A DNA stretch of 64,000 bases from Parietaria judaica (Eukaryota; Streptophyta; Magnoliopsida; Rosales; Urticaceae): positions 4,086,001-4,150,000 of the forward strand of contig OX940864.1 in assembly GCA_954871525.1 (NCBI GenBank), read 5' to 3'. Both the position numbers and the translations under genes were made by a program. Position 1 is the first letter of the stretch. The number at the start of each line of letters is the position of its first letter. Below, piece by piece: positions 39,211 through 53,014 of the stretch. The notes below the pieces were generated by a model, which saw nothing but the letters and a program-made list of their open reading frames with translations, was not told the DNA's origin and ran no database searches.

Positions 39211-42200
39211 GGCCTATAGCATTTCTTTATTTTACATTGTTTACGACCTAAAATTTTGAACCAATTGAAAAAATAATGATTTTAGGGCTTATACATTTGA
39301 ATTTGAATATAACAAGAGTTCTCATGCAAAAATATGCAAGCATGAAATTGTTGACGAGAAATGCCATACGAAATGCTATAGCATTTCTTTATTTGACATT
39401 TTTTACAACCTTAAATTTCGAACCAATTGAAAAAATAATGATATTAGGGCTTATACATTGGAATTTGAATATAACAAGAGTTCTCATGCAAAAATATGCA
39501 AGGATTAAATTGTTGACGAGAAATGCCATAGGAAATGCTATAGCATTTCCTATTGCATTTCTTTATTTTACATTGTTTACGACCTAAAATTTCGAACCAA
39601 TTGAAAAAATAATGATTTTAGGGCTTATAAATTGGAATTTGAATATAACAAGAGTTCTCATGCAAAAATATGCAAGGATTAAATTGTTGACGAGAAATGC
39701 CATAGGCATTTCTTTATTTTACATTTTTTACAACCTTAAATTTCGAACCAATTGAAAAAATAATGATTTTAGGGCTTATACATTAGAATTTGAATATAAC
39801 AAGAGTTCTCATGCAAAAATATGCAAGGATTAAATTGTTAACGAGAAATGCCATAGGAAATGCTATGCTATAGCATTTCCAATAGAATATATTTATTTGA
39901 CATTTTTTACAACCTTAAATTTCGAACCAATTGAAAAAATAATGATATTTGGGCTTATACATTGGAATTTGAATATAACAAGAGTTCTCATGCCAAAATA
40001 TGCAAGGATTAAATTGTTGACGAGAAATGCCATAGGAAATGCTATAGCATTTCCTATAGCATTTCTTTATTTTACATTTTTTACAACCTTAAATTTCGAA
40101 CTAATTGAAAAATAATGATTTTAAGGGTTGACGAGAAATGCCATAGGAAATGCTATAGCATTTCCTATAGCATTTCTTTATTTTACATTGTTTACGACCT
40201 AAAATTTCGAACCAATTGAAAAAATAATGATTTTAGGGCTTATACATTGGAATTTGAATATAACAAAAGTTCTCATGCAAAAATATGCAAGGATTAAATT
40301 GTTGACGAGAAATGCCATAGGAAATGCTATAGCATTTCCTTTAGCATTTCTTTATTTTACATTTTTTACAACCTTAAATATCGAACCAATTGAAAAAATA
40401 ATGATTTTAGGGCTTATACATTGGAATTTGAATATAACAAGAGTTCTCATGCAAAAATATGCAAGGATTAAATTGTTGACGAGAAATGCCATAGGAAATG
40501 CTATAGCATTTCCAATAGCACTTATTTATTTGACATTTTTTACAACCTTAAATTTCGAACCAATTGAAAAAATAATGATATTTGGACTTATACATTGGAA
40601 TTTGAATATAACAAGAGTTCTCATGCCAAAATATGCAAGGATTAAATTGTTGACGAGAAATGCCATAGGAAATGCTATAGCATTTCCTATAGCATTTCTT
40701 TATTTTACATTTTTTAAAACCTTAAATTTCGAACCAATTGAAAAATAATGATTTTAAGGCTTATACATTGGAATTTTAATATAACAAGAGTTCTCATGCA
40801 AAAATATGCAAGGATTAAATTGTTGATGAGAAATGCCATAGGAAATGCTATAGCATTTCCTATAGCATTTCTTTATTTTACATTGTTTACGACCTAAAAT
40901 TTTGAACCAATTGAAAAAATAAAGATTTCAGGGCTTATACATTGGAATTTGAATATAACAAGAATTCTCATGCAAAAATATGCAAGGATGAAATTGTTGA
41001 CGAGAAATGCCATAGGAAATGCTATAGCATTTCTTTATTTGACATTTTTTACAACCTTAAATTTCAAACCAATTGAAAAAATAATGATATTAGGGCTTAT
41101 ACATTGGAATTTGAATATAACAACAGTTCTCATGCCAAAATATACAAGGATTAAATTGTTGACGAGAAATGCCATAGGAAATGCTATAGCATTTCCTATA
41201 GCATTTCTTTATTTTACATTTTTTACAACCTTAAATTTTGAACCAATTGAAAAAATAATGATTTTAGGGCTTATACATTGGAATTTGAATATAACAAGAG
41301 TTTTCATGCAAAAATATGCAAGGATTAAATTGTTGACGAGAAATGCCATAGGAAATGCTATAGCATTTCCTATAGCATTTCTTTATTTGACATTTTTTAC
41401 AACCTTAAATTTCGAACCAATTGAAAAAATAATGATTTTAGGGCTTATACACTGGAATTTGAATATAACAAGAGTTCTCATGGAAAAATATGCAAGGATT
41501 AAATTGTTGACGAGAAATGCCAAGGGAAATGCTATAGCATTTCCAATAACATTTCTTTATTTGACATTTTTTACAACCTTAAATTTCGAACCAATTGAAA
41601 AAATAATGATTTTAGGGCTTATACATTGGAATTTGAATATAGCAAGAGTTCTCATGCCAAAATATACATGGATTAAATTGTTGACGAGAAATGCCATAGG
41701 AAATGGTATAGCATTTCCTATAGCATTTCTTTATTTGACATTTTTTAAGACATTAAATTTCGAACCAATTGAAATAATAACTATTTTAGGGATTATACAT
41801 TGGAATTTGAATATAACAAGAGTTCTCATGCAAAAATATGCAAGTATTAAATTGTTGCCAAGAAATGCCAAGGAAATGCTATAGCATTTCTTTATTTTAC
41901 ATTTTTTACAACCTTAAATTTTGAACCAATTGAAAAAATAATGATTTTAGGGCTTATACATTGGAATTTTAATATAACAAGAGTTCTCATGCAAAAATAT
42001 GCAAGGATTAAATTGTTGTTATGAAATACCATAGAAAATGCTATAGCATTTCCTTTTGCATTTCTTTATTTGACATTTTTTACAACCTTAAATTTCGAAC
42101 CAATTGAAAAATAATGATTTTAGGGCTTATACATTGGAATTTGAATATAACAAGAGTTCTCATGCCAAAATATACAAGGATTAAATTGTTGACGAGAAAT

Positions 42201-45200
42201 GCCATAGGAAATGCTATAACATTTCTTTATTTTACATTTTTTACAACCTTAAATTTCGAACCAATTGAAAAAATAATGATTTTAGGGCTTATACATTGGA
42301 ATTGGAATATAACAAGAGTTCTCATGCAAAAATATGAAAGGATTAAATTGTTGACGTGAAATGCCATAGAAAATGCTATAGCATTTTCAATAGCATTTCT
42401 TTATTTGACATTTTTTACAACCTTAAATTTCGAACAGATTGAAAAAATAATGATTTTAGGGCTTATACATTGGAATCTGAATATAACAAGAGTTCTCATG
42501 CAAAAATATGCAAGGATTAAAATTGTTGACGATAAACTCCATAGGAAATGCTATAGCATTTCCTATAGCATTTGTTTATTTGACATTTTTTACAACCTTA
42601 AATTTTGAACCAATTGAAAAATTAATGAGTTTAGGGCTTATACATTGGAATTTGAATATAACAAGAGTTTTCATGCAAAAATATGCAAGGATTAAATTGT
42701 TGACGAAAAATGCCATAGGAAATGCTATAGCATTTCCTATAGCATTTCTTTATTTGACATTTTTTACAACCTTAAATTTCGAACCAATTGAAAAAATAAT
42801 GATTTTAGGGCTTATACATTGGAATTTGAATATAACAAGAGTTCTTATGCCAAAATATACAAGGATTAAATTGTTGACGAGAAATGCCTTAGGAAATGCT
42901 ATAGCATTTCCTATAGCATTTCTTTATTTTACATTTTTTACAACCTTAAATTTCGAACCAATTGAAAAAATAATGATGTTAGGGCTTATACATTGGAATT
43001 TTAATATAACAAGAAACCTCATGAAAAAATATGCAAGGATTAAATTGTTGACGAAAAATGCCATAGGAAATGCTATAGCATTTCCTATTACATTTCTTTA
43101 TTTGACATTTTTTACAACCTTAAATTTCGAACCAATTGAAAAATAATGATTTTAGGGCTTATACATTGGAATTTGAATATAACAAGAGTCTCATGCCAAA
43201 ATATACAAGGATTAAATTGTTGACGATAAATGCCATAGGAAATGCTATAGCATTTCTTTATTTTACATTTTTTTCAACCTTAAATTTCGAACCAATCGAA
43301 AAAATAATGATTTTAGGGCTTATACATTTGAATTTGAATATAACAAGAGTTCTCATGCAAAAATATGCAAGGATTAAATTGTTGACGAGAAATGCCATAG
43401 GAAATGCTATAGCATTTCCAATAGCATTTCTGTATTTGACATTTTTTACAACCTTAAATTTCGAACAGATTGAAAAAATAATGATTTTAGGGCTTATACA
43501 TTGGAATTTGAATATAAAAAGAGTTCTCATGCAAAAATATGCAAGGATTAAATTGTTGACGATAAATTCCATAGGAAATGCTATAGCATTTCCTATAGCG
43601 TTTGTTTATCTGACATTTTTTACAACCTTAAATTTTGAAATAATTGAAAAAATAATGAATTTAAGGTTTATACATTGGAATTTGAATATAACAAGAGTTT
43701 TCATGCAAAAATATGCAAGGATTAAATTGTTGACGAGAAATGCCATAGGAAATGCTATAGCATTTCCTATAGCATTTTTTATTTGACATTTTTTACAACC
43801 TTAAATTTCGAACCAATTGAAAAAATAATGATTTTAGGGCTTATACATTGGAATTTGAATATAACAAGAGTTCTCATGCCAAAATATACAAGGACTAAAT
43901 TGTTGACGAGAAATGCCATAGGAAATGCTATAGCATTTCCTATAGCATTTCTTTATTTTACATTTTTTACAACCTTAAATTTCAAACCAATTGAAAAAAT
44001 AATCATTTTAGGGCTTATACGCTGGAATTTGAATATAACAGGAGTTCTCATGCAAAAATATGCAAGGATTAAATTGTTGACGAGAAATGCCAAGGGAAAA
44101 GCTATAGCATTTCCAATAGCATTTCTTTGTTTGACATTTTTTACAACCTTAAATTTCGAACCAATTGAAAAAATAATAATATTAGGGCTTATAAATTGGA
44201 ATTTGAATATAACAAGAGTTCTCATGCAAAAATATGCAAGGATTAAATTGTTGACGAGAATTGCCATAGGAAATGCTATAGCATTTACAATAGCATTTCT
44301 TTATTTGACATTTTTTACAACCTTAAATTTCGAACCAATTGAAAAAATAATGATATTTGGGCTTATACATTGGAATTTGAATATAACAAGAGTTCTCATG
44401 CCAAAATATGCAAGGATTAAATTGTTGACGAAAAATGCCATAGGAAATGCTATAGCATTTCTTATAGCATTTCTTTATTTTACATTTTTTACAACCTTAA
44501 ATTTTGAACCAATTGAAAAAATAATGATTTTAGGGCTTATACATTGGAATTTGAATATAACAAGAGTTCTCATGCAAAAATATGCAAGGATTAAATTGTT
44601 GACGAGAAATGCCATAGGAAATGCTAGCATTTCCTATGGCATTTCTATATTTTACATTGTTTACGACCTAAAATTTCGAACCAATTGAAAAATAATGATT
44701 TTAGGGCTTATACATTGGAATTTGAATATAACAAGAGTTCTCATGCCAAAATATACAAGGATTAAATTGTTAACGAGAAATGACATAGGAAATGCTATAG
44801 CATTTCCTATGGCATTTCTTTATTTTACATTTTTTACAACCTTAAATTTTGAACCAATTGAAAAAATAATGATTTTAGGGCTTATACATTGGAATTTGAA
44901 TATAACAAGAGTTTTCATGCAAAAATATGCAAGGATTAAACTGTTGACGAGAAATGCCATAGGAAATGCTATAGCATTTCCTATAGCATTTCTTTATTTG
45001 ACATTTTTTACAACCTTAAATTTCGAACCAATTGAAAAAATAATGATTTTAGGGCTTATACATTGGAATTTGAATATAACAAGAGTTCTCATGCAAAAAT
45101 ATACAAGGATTAAATTGTTGACGAGAAATGCCATAGGAAACGCTATAGCATTTCCTATAGCATTTCTTTATTTTACATTTTTTACAACCTTAAATTTCGA

Positions 45201-47444
45201 ACCAATTAAAAAAATAATGATTTTAGGGCTTATACGCAGGAATTTGAATATAACAGGAGTTCTCATGCAAAAATATGCAAGGATTAAATTGTTGACGAGA
45301 AATGCCATATTTCCTATAGCATTTCTTAATTTTACATTGTTTACGACCTAAAATTTCGAACCAATTGAAAAAATAATGATTTTAGGGCTTATACATTGGA
45401 ATTTGAATATAACAAGAGTTCATATGCAAAAATATGCAAGGATTAAATTGTTGACGAGAAATACCATAGGAAATGCTATAGCATTTCCTATAGCATTTCT
45501 TTATTTTACATTTTTTACAACCTTAAATTTCGAACCAATTGAAAAAATAATGATTTTAGGGCTTATACATTGGAATTTGAATATAACAAGAGTTCTCGTG
45601 CAAAAATATGCAAGGATTGAATTGTTGACGATAAATGCCATAGGAAATGCTATAGCATTTCCTATAGCATTTCTTTATTTGACATTTTTTACAACCTTAA
45701 ATTTCGAACAAATTGAAAAAATAATGATTTTAGGGAATATACATTGGAATTTGAATATAACAAGAGTTCTCATGCAAAAATATGCAAGGATAAAATTGTT
45801 GCCGAGAAATGCCATAGGAAATGCTATTGCATTTCCTATAGTTTTTCTTTATTTTACATTTTTTACAACCTTAAATTTCGAACCAATTGAAAAAATAACT
45901 ATTTTAGGGATTATACATTGGAATTTGAATATTACAAGAGTTCTCATGCAAAAATATGCAAGGATTAAATTGTTGCCGAGAAATGCCATAGGAAATGCTA
46001 TAGCATTTCCTATAGCATTTCTTTATTTTACATTTTTTACAACCTTAAATTTCGAACCAATTGAAAAAAATAATGATTTTAGGGCTTATACATTGGAATT
46101 TTAATATAACAAGAGTTCTCATGCAAAAATATGCAAGGATTAAATTGTTGACGAGAAATGCCATAGGAAATGCTATAGCATTTCCTAAAGCATTTCTTTA
46201 TTTGACATTTTTTACAACCTTAAATTTCGAACCAATTGAAAAATAATGATTTTAGGGCTTATACATTGGAATTTGAATATAACAAGAGTTCTCATGCCAA
46301 AATATACAAGGATTAAATTGTTGACGAGAAATGCCATAGGAAACGCTATAGCATTTCTTTATTTTACATTTTTTACAACCATAAATTTCGAACCAATTGA
46401 AAAAATAATGATTTTAGGGCTTATACATTGGAATTTGAATATAACAAGAGTTCTCATGCAAAAATATGCAAGGATTAAATTGTTGACGAGAAATGCCATA
46501 GGAAATACTATAGCATTTCCAATAGCATTTCTTTATTTGACATTTTTTACAACCTTAAATTTCGAACCAATTGAAAAAATAATGATATTTGGGCTTATAC
46601 ATTGGAATTTGAATATAACAAGAGTTCTGATGCCAAAATATGCAAGGATTAAATTGTTGACGAGAAATGCCATAGGAAATGCTCCTATAGTATTACTTTA
46701 TTTTACATATTTTACAACCTTAAATTTCGAACCAATTGAAAAAATAATGATTTTGGGGCTTATACATTGGAATTTGAATATAACAAGAGTTCTCATGAAA
46801 AAATATGCAAGGATTAAATTGTTGACGAGAAATGTCATAAGAAATGCTATAGCATTTCCTATAGCATTTCTTTATTTGACATTTTTTACAACCTTAAATT
46901 TCGAACCAATTGAAAAAATAATGATTTTAGGGCTTATACAGTGGAATTTGAATATAACAAGAGTTCTCATGCTAAAATATACATGGATTAAATTGTTGAC
47001 GAGAAATGCCATAGAAAATGCTATAGCATTTCCTATAGCATTTCTTTATTTGACATTTTTTACAACCTTAAATTTTGAACCAATTGAAAAAATAACTATT
47101 TTAGGGATTATACATTGGAATTTGAAAATATATGAAGAGTTCTCATAGAAAAATATGCAAGGATTAAATTGTTGCCGAGAAATGCCATAGGAAATGCTAT
47201 AGCATTTCCTATAGCATTTCTTTATTTTACATTTTTTACAACCATAAATTTCGAACCAATTGAAAAAATAATTATTTTAGGGCTTATACATTGGAATTTT
47301 AATATAACAAGAGTTGTCATGCAAAAATATGCAAGGATTAAATTGTTGACGAGAAATGCCATAGGAAAGGCTATTGCATTTCCTATAGCATTTCTTTATT
47401 TGACATTTTTTACAACCTTAAATTTCGAACCAATTGAAAAAATA

Positions 47445-48661
47445 ATGATTTTAGGTCTTATACATTGGAATTTTAATATAACAAGAGTTCTCATGCAAAA
47501 ATATGCAAGGATTAAATTGTTGACGAGAAATGCCATAGGAAAGGCTAGAGCATTTCCTATAGCATTTCTTTATTTGACATTTTTTACAACCTTAAATTTT
47601 GAACCAATTTAAAAATAATGATTTAAGGGCTTATACATTGGAATTTGAAAATAGCAAGAGTTCTCATGCCAAAATATACAAGAATTAAATTGTTGACGAG
47701 AAATGCCATAGGAAATGCTATAACATTTCTTTATTTGACATTTTTTACAACCTTAAATTTCGAACCAATTGAAAAAATAATGATTTTAGGGCTTATACAT
47801 TGGAATTTGAATATAACAAGAGTTCTCATGCCAAAATATACAAGGATTAAATTGTTGACGAGAAATGCCATAGGAAATGCTATAGCATTTCCTATAGCAT
47901 TTCTTTATTTGACATTTTTTACAACCTTAAATTTCGAACCAATTGAAAAAATAATGATTTTAGGGCTTATACATTGGAATTAGAATATAACAAGAGTTCT
48001 CATGCCAAAATATACAAGGATTAAATTGTTGACGAGAATCGCCATAGGAAATGCTATAGCATTTCTTTATTTTACATTTTTTACAACCTTAAATTTCGAA
48101 CCAATTGAAAAAATAATGATTTTAGGTCTTATACATTGGAATTTTAATATAACAAGAGTTCTCATGCAAAAATATGCAAGGATTAAATTGTTGACGAGAA
48201 ATGCCATAGGGAAGGCTATAGCATTTCCTATAGCATTTCTTTATTTGACATTTTTTACAACCTTAAATTTCGAACCAATTTAAAAATAATGATTTTAGGG
48301 CTTATACATTGGAATTTGAAAATAGCAAGAGTTCTCATGCCAAAATATACAAGAATTAAATTGTTGACGAGAAATGCCATAGGAAATGCTATAGCATTTC
48401 TTTATTTGACATTTTTTACAACCTTAAATTTCGAACCAATTGAAAAAATAATGATTTTAGGGCTTATACATTGGAATTTGAATATAACAAGAGTTCTCAT
48501 GCCAAAATATACAAGGATTAAATTGTTGACGAGAAATGCCATAGGAAATGCTATAGCATTTACTATAGCATTTCTTTATTTGACATTTTTTACAACTTTA
48601 AATTTCGAACCAATTGAAAAAATAATTATTTTAGGGCTTATACATTGGAATTTGAATATAA
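47445..48661 (+). repeat. Local 4-monomer duplication, 671 bp
   Basis: The block with TTAGGTCTTATAC (47450 and 48121), a monomer ending AATTTAAAAATAATG, and GGAATTTGAAAATAGCAAGAG (47640 and 48311) occurs twice at an offset of 671 bp. Confidence 0.78.
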
Positions 48662-50931
48662 CAAGAGTTCTCATGCCAAAATATGCAAGGATTAAATTGT
48701 TGACGAGAAATGCCATAGGAAATGCTATAGCATTTCCTATAGCATTTCTTTATTTTACGTTGTCTACGACCTAAAATTCGAACCAATTGAAAAAATAATT
48801 ATTTTACGGCTTATACATTGTAATTTGAATATAACAAAAGTTCTCATGCAAAAATATGCAAGAATTATATTGTTGACGAGAAATGCCATAGGAATCCATA
48901 GCATTTCCTATAGCATTTCTTTATTTTACATTTTTTACAACCTTAAATTTCGAACAGATTGAAAAAATAATGATTTTAGGGCTTATACATTGGAATTTAA
49001 AATATAACAAGAGTTCTCGTGTAAAAATATGCAAGGATTAAATTGTTGACGAGAATTGCCATAGGAAATGCTATAGCATTTCCTACAGCATTTCTTTATT
49101 TGACATTTTTTACAACCTTAAATTTCGAAAAAATTGAAAAAATAATGATTTTAGGGCTTATACATTGGAATTTGAATATAACAAGAGTTCTCATGCAAAA
49201 ATATGCAAGGATTAAATTGTTGACGAGAAATGCCATACGAAATGTTATAGCATTTCCAATAGCATTTCTTTATTTGACATTTTTTACAACCTTAAATTTC
49301 GAACCAATTGAAAAAATAATAATTTTAGCGCTTATACATTGGAATTTTAATATAACAAGCGTTCTCATGAAAAAATATGCAAGGATTAAATTGTTGACGA
49401 GAAATGCCATAGGAAATGCTATAGCATTTCCTATAGCATTTCTTTATTTTACATTGTTTACGACCTAAAATTCGAACCAATTGAAAAAATAATTATTTTA
49501 GGGCTTATACATTGTAATTTGAATATAACAAAAGTTCTCATGCAAAAATATGCAAGGATTAAATTGTTGACGAGAAATGACATAGGAAATGCTATAGAAT
49601 CTCCTATAGAATTTCTTTATTTTACATTTTTTACAACCTTAAATTTCAAACCAATTGAAAAAATTAATGATTTTAGGTCTTATACATTGGAATTTTAATA
49701 TTACAAGCGTTCTCATGCAAAAATATGCAAGGATTAAATTGTTGACGAGAAATGCCATAGGAAATGCTATAGCATTTGCTAAAGCATTTCTTTATTTTAC
49801 ATTTTTTACAACCTTAAATTTAAAACCAATTGAAAAAACAATGATATTAGGGCTTATAGATTGGAATTTTAATATTACAAACGTTCTCATGCAAAAATAT
49901 GCAAGGATTAAACTGTTGACGAGAAATGGCATAGGAAATGCTATTTCCTATAGCATTTCTTTATTTTACATTGTTTACGACCTAAAATTCGAACCAATTG
50001 AAAAAAATATTGATTTTAGGGCTTATACATTGGAATTTGAAGATAACAAGAGTTCTCATTACAAAATATGCAAGAATTATATTGTTGACGAGAAATGCCA
50101 TAGGAATCTATAGCATATCCTATAGCATTTCTTTAATTTACATTTTTTACAACCTTAAATTTCGAACAGATTGAAAAAATAATGATTTTAGGGCTTATAC
50201 ATTGGAATTTAAAATATAACAAGAGTTCTCGCGTAAAAATATGCAAGCATTAAATTGTTGACGAGAAAAGCCATAGGAAATGCTAGCATTTCCTATAGCA
50301 TTTCTTTATTTTACATTGTTTACGACCTAAAATTTTGAACCAATTGAAAAAATAACGATTTTAGCGATTATACATTGGAATTTGAATATAACAAGAGTTC
50401 TCATGCAAAAATATGCAAGGATTAAATTGTTGACGAGAAATGCCATACGAAATGCTATAGCATTTGCTATAGCATTTCTTTATTTGACATTATTTACAAC
50501 CTTAAATTTTGAACCAATTGAAAAAATAATGTTTTTAGGGCTTATACATTGGAATTTGAATATAACAAGAGTTCTCATGCAAAAATATGCAAGGATTAAA
50601 TTGTTGACGAGAAATGCCATAGGAAATGCTATAGCATTTCCTATTGCATTTCTTTATTTGACATTTTTTACAACCTTAAATTTCGAACCATTTGAAAAAA
50701 TAATGATTTTAGGGATTATACATTGGAATTTGAATATAACAAGAGTTCTCATGCAAAAATATGCAAGGATTAAATTGTTGACGAGAAATGCCATAGGAAA
50801 TGCTATAGCACTTCCTATAGCATTTCTTTATGTTACATTTTTTACAACCTTAAATTTGGAACCAATTGAAAAAATAATGATTTTAGGGCTTATACATTGG
50901 AATTTGAATATAACAAGAGTTCTCATGCAAA

Positions 50932-50936
50932 AATAT
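50932..50936 (+). repeat. Target-site duplication, left, element 2 (AATAT)
   Basis: AATAT precedes TGTAGTATCC and is repeated at 60974-60978. It occupies the same place in the monomer as the duplication of element 1. Confidence 0.93.
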
Positions 50937-52902
50937 TGTAGTATCCATAAAGGTTCTGTATATTATCGTTTAGATGTTTAATCGATAATAAGATAAATAT
51001 ACATGCTCCTAGTTTTGGGATTGTATTATCTCGTGATAAATTGTAATTGTATGACTCTGTTAGTAATTTATCCAAAATATGAGCTCTACTATATATATAT
51101 ATAACTACCTACTTTAATTTTTAAATTCATATAAATAAATCCATTAAGTTTTTTTGTATTTAACCTATTTCCTATAACCTATACGACTGTAAAATTTGAC
51201 CTTATTTATAAATATATAGATATCTTAGTTATTAAGTAACTATTATTATAGGATTATCATAAAAAAAAATACAAATAGATTGTAATGAACCTTCTATATC
51301 CTTCTACCTTATCAATTTATACCGACTTACACAAGCATCATTAGAAAAACCCTCCAGATCATATTTTACTCGAATAAAATAAAAATAAAGAGAGAGCAAG
51401 AGCTTTCTCTCTGGAGGAAGAATAGTAAGAAGAAAAGACCAAGGAACTTAAGGTATATGCATAAGTATCTTCATGGGAGATGGTTAAATAATTATATTAG
51501 TATTTATTAGCTTTAGGTTGAATACTTTTCATACGGTTTATATATATACACTATTTTAAAAGTTTGATTATAAGTATATGGCAAATACTTGGGTATCATT
51601 ATAACCTCCATGCATATCATAGTTTCAAATACATAAGTTTTTGTACAGATGTAATAACTACGGTTCATAGGATACTAATGATTCGAATTAGTAATTATAT
51701 TAGATTTTCATTCAATAATATATTGTCACTAAAAAGGGTTTAATAACACTGCTTCTAAAAGTGACATATGTTAAAATCCTATACTAATTTATACATAGAC
51801 TCTTGCCTATGAGGTTATGTGATTGATCGAAGACCATATTATATATATTTTTGCATAGGAAGGGTGTATAACTAGGATAACAAGAAGGTTATCACAATTC
51901 TAATGAACTGATATTTGAAATATCAGGAAGTTTGAGTTCAAAGGAAGCATAGGTTCGTGCTTCGTAGTATTTCGGTTGAATTAAGGTACGTAAAAGTACT
52001 CACTGCAACACAGCAATAATAATGTGGTTTGTTTGATTGTGTGTGGTGTGAAATTCGTGGTTGTATGGTTTGGTAGTTTAATTCTACCGTAGTGCTAATT
52101 ATGTTCGATACGCATTGTGAGCATATCGGAAAAGCACGAGCATTAAGTCATTCATATAATCTGTAATGATACTATATATATGTATGACACTTTTAGTAAA
52201 TTGCGTCGTACCAACCATTGTATATTGGGTCGCGTAGTCACTGATTACAATGTGTATGAAGCCTCCGACTGCATTGAGTCGAGTAGTCTCAAATGACACG
52301 TCGTGAGATGTTTGCCGCGGGCTGACTTGGTTAGGGTCGCTCCCCCGGTCCCCCGTTGGTAGTATAGCGCGCTGGTACGCACGCAGGGCCCAATAATATG
52401 TTTATAAGAAGTTATAAATTATAACCGGACATTGCATTATGCATTTAGAAGTGATCGTTCCTTGATATATTTTTGTTAGTAATATAAACCTTTTGCGTAT
52501 TGAGCGTTAGCTCACTCGTATAGTTGTGTTGTAGATCCAGGAAAGAAACCGATGAATGGCTAAATGCGGATGATACGGGTCAGTGATGCGGTGTATATGG
52601 TGCAAATGGGGGAATACGGGTCTTGGAAATAGGAGGGTTGTAAACTTTTTGTTGTGTAATATTTTTAAAAACAATAGCTAGGAGCTCCGCTAGTTTTTTT
52701 TTCTTTTATAACGTTAATTTTTTTTTTGTAAAATTTGTTTTGGGTACTACTGCATAGAGGTTTCAAGACTATTATGAAGTCCGTTTTTTTTAATTTGCAC
52801 GCTAAAGTCAAGTACTCATATTTTTATTAAATACTTTAGAAGTCGGGATTTGGATTAGATAAAAGTAAATTCGTAATAGTCCCTTGGAAGGGGGCTGTTA
52901 CA
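50937..52902 (+). repeat. 5' LTR of element 2
   Basis: 1966 bp, TGTAGTATCC to GGGCTGTTACA. From 51985 to the end it is nearly the same as the LTR end of element 1, including the CpG-rich block and the TTATAAATTATAA motif. About 51255-51915 is mostly unalignable with element 1 apart from short shared words such as ATGAGGTTA and GATTGATC. It lacks the long AT microsatellites. Confidence 0.95.
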
Positions 52903-52905
52903 GAG

Positions 52906-52917
52906 TGGTATCAGAGC
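52906..52917 (+). other. Primer binding site, tRNA-iMet type (element 2)
   Basis: TGGTATCAGAGC lies three bases after the LTR, as in element 1. Confidence 0.93.
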
Positions 52918-53014
52918 AGTTCACCTATTTGTCACCATATACGTGTATTAGCTGATTCCGAAGTATCCGCAAGTAAGTTATTTCGTTAATTTCTTTTCTT
53001 TATTATTAGTAACC

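Larger units (their letters stand above)
37138..50936 (+). repeat. Satellite array, block 2 (diverged monomers)
   Basis: This continues the same monomer in the same orientation. Monomers are heterogeneous. Variants with AAATATACAAGG are common from about 41130 to 48540. Palindrome-region indels occur at 39208-39220, 39701-39710, 39861-39870, 41864, 45301-45320, 46681, 48890 and 49931-49950. A half-monomer deletion lies near 40126-40130 (TTTTAAG joined to GGTTGACGAG). Local duplications are listed separately. No gene other than the inserted element interrupts it. Confidence 0.95.
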
